From positions 1-31,962 of IMG/VR virus record IMGVR_UViG_3300033388_001619: DNA of 31,962 nt. One strand, written 5' to 3'. The translations under genes and the position numbers were made by a program. Each line of letters opens with the position of its first letter. Position 1 is the first letter of the stretch. Below the pieces are notes generated by a model. That model was given only the letters and a program-made list of their open reading frames with translations, made no database searches and was not told where the DNA came from. Below, in pieces: positions 30,454-31,962 of this stretch. The stretch is from a virus.

Positions 30454-31962
30454 TCTATATCTCTTTTCGATTACTCCATTTGCACTCAATGGAATTCCCT
30501 TAGCCCAATTGCCTACATTACACATTAGTTCAATTACGTGTTCTAAACAGTCATCGTCTTTATCTACTTCTAAAATTGGCTCATCATGTACTGAACCTAT
30601 TATCTTATAACCTGCGTCATCTAAATTATACTTGCCTTCTGTTAGTATATCATTAGATAACCCTTGTACTATATTCTCTATAAATCTTGCTGGTCTTACT
30701 TGTAGCCTCATCCACTTTTTAGTATAAGGATTAATACCCATAGCTTCTACTTCATTACCGTACATTCCTTCTTCTATAGTAGGATCATTATAATAAAGAG
30801 CTCGTCCTGATGGTAAAGTTAACTGTAGCCATCGATTACCATTTCTATCCTTAACTAATTTGAAACTGCATTTACATGTTTCAAAAGATCTTCCTGGAGC
30901 ACTAATAGCATTTACTGCCGCATCTCTACAGCTGTACCAAGAGGAAACTACTTTTCTATACTTCTTTCTATAACCATGTTTAACTGCGTTTATAGCTTCG
31001 TCATCTGACAATACTATTCCTGTTTCTTCTAAGACTTTCTTTTTAAATCCTCGCCATCCTAAGCCGTATCCACAACCAAGTATTAACTGTTTACCTAAAC
31101 GATATTCATCAGTATCTTTACTAATGTTACTATAGTCTTTATTAAACAAGAACGCGGCCATATCAATATACTGACTTAATCCTTCTTTTAGCAAAGCTAA
31201 GGCAACCTGATCATCCGCAACCCAAGCTAAACCGCAATTTTCTATAGAAGTATAGTCAACCATACAGATTCGTTTTCCTTTGGGAGCGCAAATCATTCCT
31301 CGTACTACAGATTTAGCCGCAGTTATAGGGTCATTCTCTATAACACTCATATCCTTAAATGAATCTATTATTGGTTGAGCATCTTTTACACCTGATCTTG
31401 CAAGACTATGTATTTGAAACCCCATGCCTGACCATCTACCAGTATTAGCACCATAATATCTTAAGTTATCATAAACCCTATTATTATATTCTAAGTCTAT
31501 AATCTTTTGATATTTAGCTGTAGACGACATTCCGCCTTCTTGCCTAAGTTGTAATACAAGTCTAGCATCATTTGGTAGAGATGTTTTAGCTAATAACTTT
31601 TCTACTGTAGCTGCTTGAAGATTAGGAGTTATAATACCTTTGTTTCTTAACCACTCAGTAATACGTTTTGCTTGGGTGGCTTTAGTAACTAGCCCATCTG
31701 TCAAACTTGGTAATAACTTATTTTGTTCTTCTTTATAAACATTAGTAAGGCGTGAAATAATTTTAGCTGCATCAATATCTACAGGAACTCCTGTTTGATT
31801 TATCTTACAAGTAAGTTCCCATTTCTTTTGTTCAGCTTCAGATAATTGTGATGCAGGTAAAGCTAAAATCATTTCATCTAAAGTATCCACATCTCTTTTA
31901 CAATACTCATGCATCTCCATAAGATCTGAATGAGTATAAATAAATGGTGGACAACAAATTAA
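30445..31962 (-). CDS. Family A DNA polymerase (partial, N-terminus beyond window)
   Basis: At least 505 residues; the frame stays open to the right edge, so the ATG at 31920 is internal. Near the edge DLMEMHEYCKRDVDTL is the Exo III motif of the 3'-5' proofreading exonuclease; the rest of that domain is outside. Then come the thumb and TGRWSGMGFQIHSLAR, motif A VDYTSIENCGLAW (catalytic Asp about 31257), motif B RLGKQLILGCGYGLGW (about 31100), and motif C VHDEP (His about 30588). It is therefore a catalytically complete Pol I-type replicative polymerase of the kind found in many podoviruses and temperate phages. It heads the - strand module seen here, followed by two small genes, VRR-NUC and ligase. 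Confidence 0.93.
   Translation of the reverse strand, partial: LICCPPFIYTHSDLMEMHEYCKRDVDTLDEMILALPASQLSEAEQKKWELTCKINQTGVPVDIDAAKIISRLTNVYKEEQNKLLPSLTDGLVTKATQAKRITEWLRNKGIITPNLQAATVEKLLAKTSLPNDARLVLQLRQEGGMSSTAKYQKIIDLEYNNRVYDNLRYYGANTGRWSGMGFQIHSLARSGVKDAQPIIDSFKDMSVIENDPITAAKSVVRGMICAPKGKRICMVDYTSIENCGLAWVADDQVALALLKEGLSQYIDMAAFLFNKDYSNISKDTDEYRLGKQLILGCGYGLGWRGFKKKVLEETGIVLSDDEAINAVKHGYRKKYRKVVSSWYSCRDAAVNAISAPGRSFETCKCSFKLVKDRNGNRWLQLTLPSGRALYYNDPTIEEGMYGNEVEAMGINPYTKKWMRLQVRPARFIENIVQGLSNDILTEGKYNLDDAGYKIIGSVHDEPILEVDKDDDCLEHVIELMCNVGNWAKGIPLSANGVIEKRYRKM

Noticed and set aside
31918-31920. ATG as the start of the DNA polymerase
   Set aside because: The frame stays open to the window edge and encodes part of the Exo III motif (DLMEMHEYCKRD) across this ATG, so it is internal and the gene is cut by the window.
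1-31962. tRNA, rRNA, insertion sequence or attachment site
   Set aside because: No cloverleaf-like sequence, transposase, integrase or obvious att core was seen by eye. Nearly all gaps are under 200 nt.

Overview
This window is part of a tailed-phage genome (short-tailed, podovirus type) or of a closely related prophage. It is AT-rich, almost fully coding, and laid out in tight phage-style operons with overlapping stop/start codons and strong AAGGAG-type ribosome binding sites. I see no bacterial housekeeping genes, tRNAs, rRNA, insertion sequences or CRISPR. The host is not identifiable from the sequence. A P22-type tailspike and a secreted protein with a Sec signal peptide point to a Gram-negative host (inference).

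Layout. (1) 1-172: leading region with an inverted repeat and a good sigma70-type promoter. (2) 185-5159, + strand: a cassette of small and beta-helix proteins: a Lys-rich miniprotein, a secreted fibronectin-III-like protein, two right-handed beta-helix proteins, a tail-fibre-like protein and several unknowns. It is richer in G+C than what follows and carries recurring sequence modules, so it looks like an exchangeable appendage/host-interaction cassette. (3) 5171-26246, + strand: a nearly complete P22-type morphogenesis module in the order known from P22: small terminase candidate, TerL, portal (gp1-like), scaffold (gp8-like), coat (gp5-like, with inserted I-domain), two extra capsid-region structural proteins, tail accessory factor (gp4-like), DNA-stabilisation/hub protein (gp10-like), a protein at the tail-needle position (gp26), three ejection-protein candidates (gp14/gp7, gp20 and gp16 positions) and a tailspike with a P22-type head-binding domain. 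(4) 26247-31962, - strand, convergent: a replication/recombination module: DNA polymerase A (cut by the right window edge), VRR-NUC nuclease, ATP-dependent DNA ligase, a metallopeptidase-like small protein, an HTH protein, several small unknowns and an SNF2-type helicase.

How the parts work together. The - strand genes would copy and process the genome. The + strand late module packages it (TerS/TerL, portal), builds the head (scaffold, coat, decoration-like proteins), closes the head (gp4, gp10 and needle-position protein), and supplies the proteins ejected into the host and the receptor-binding spike. The combination of a P22-type virion with a family-A-polymerase replication module shows mosaicism.

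Main points of interest: the SNF2 helicase has lost its motif V/VI region by an apparent deletion at a short microhomology, leaving its C-terminal tail out of frame; the 1109-residue putative ejected protein contains a stretch resembling ADP-ribosyltransferase-like polyvalent domains; two capsid-gene intergenic hairpins show a compensatory base-pair change; an 18-bp element is repeated exactly before two - strand genes; and a sharp composition break lies inside the needle-position gene. I did not find a clearly new multi-gene system; the best candidates for new biology are the ejected-effector domain and the left-end appendage cassette.
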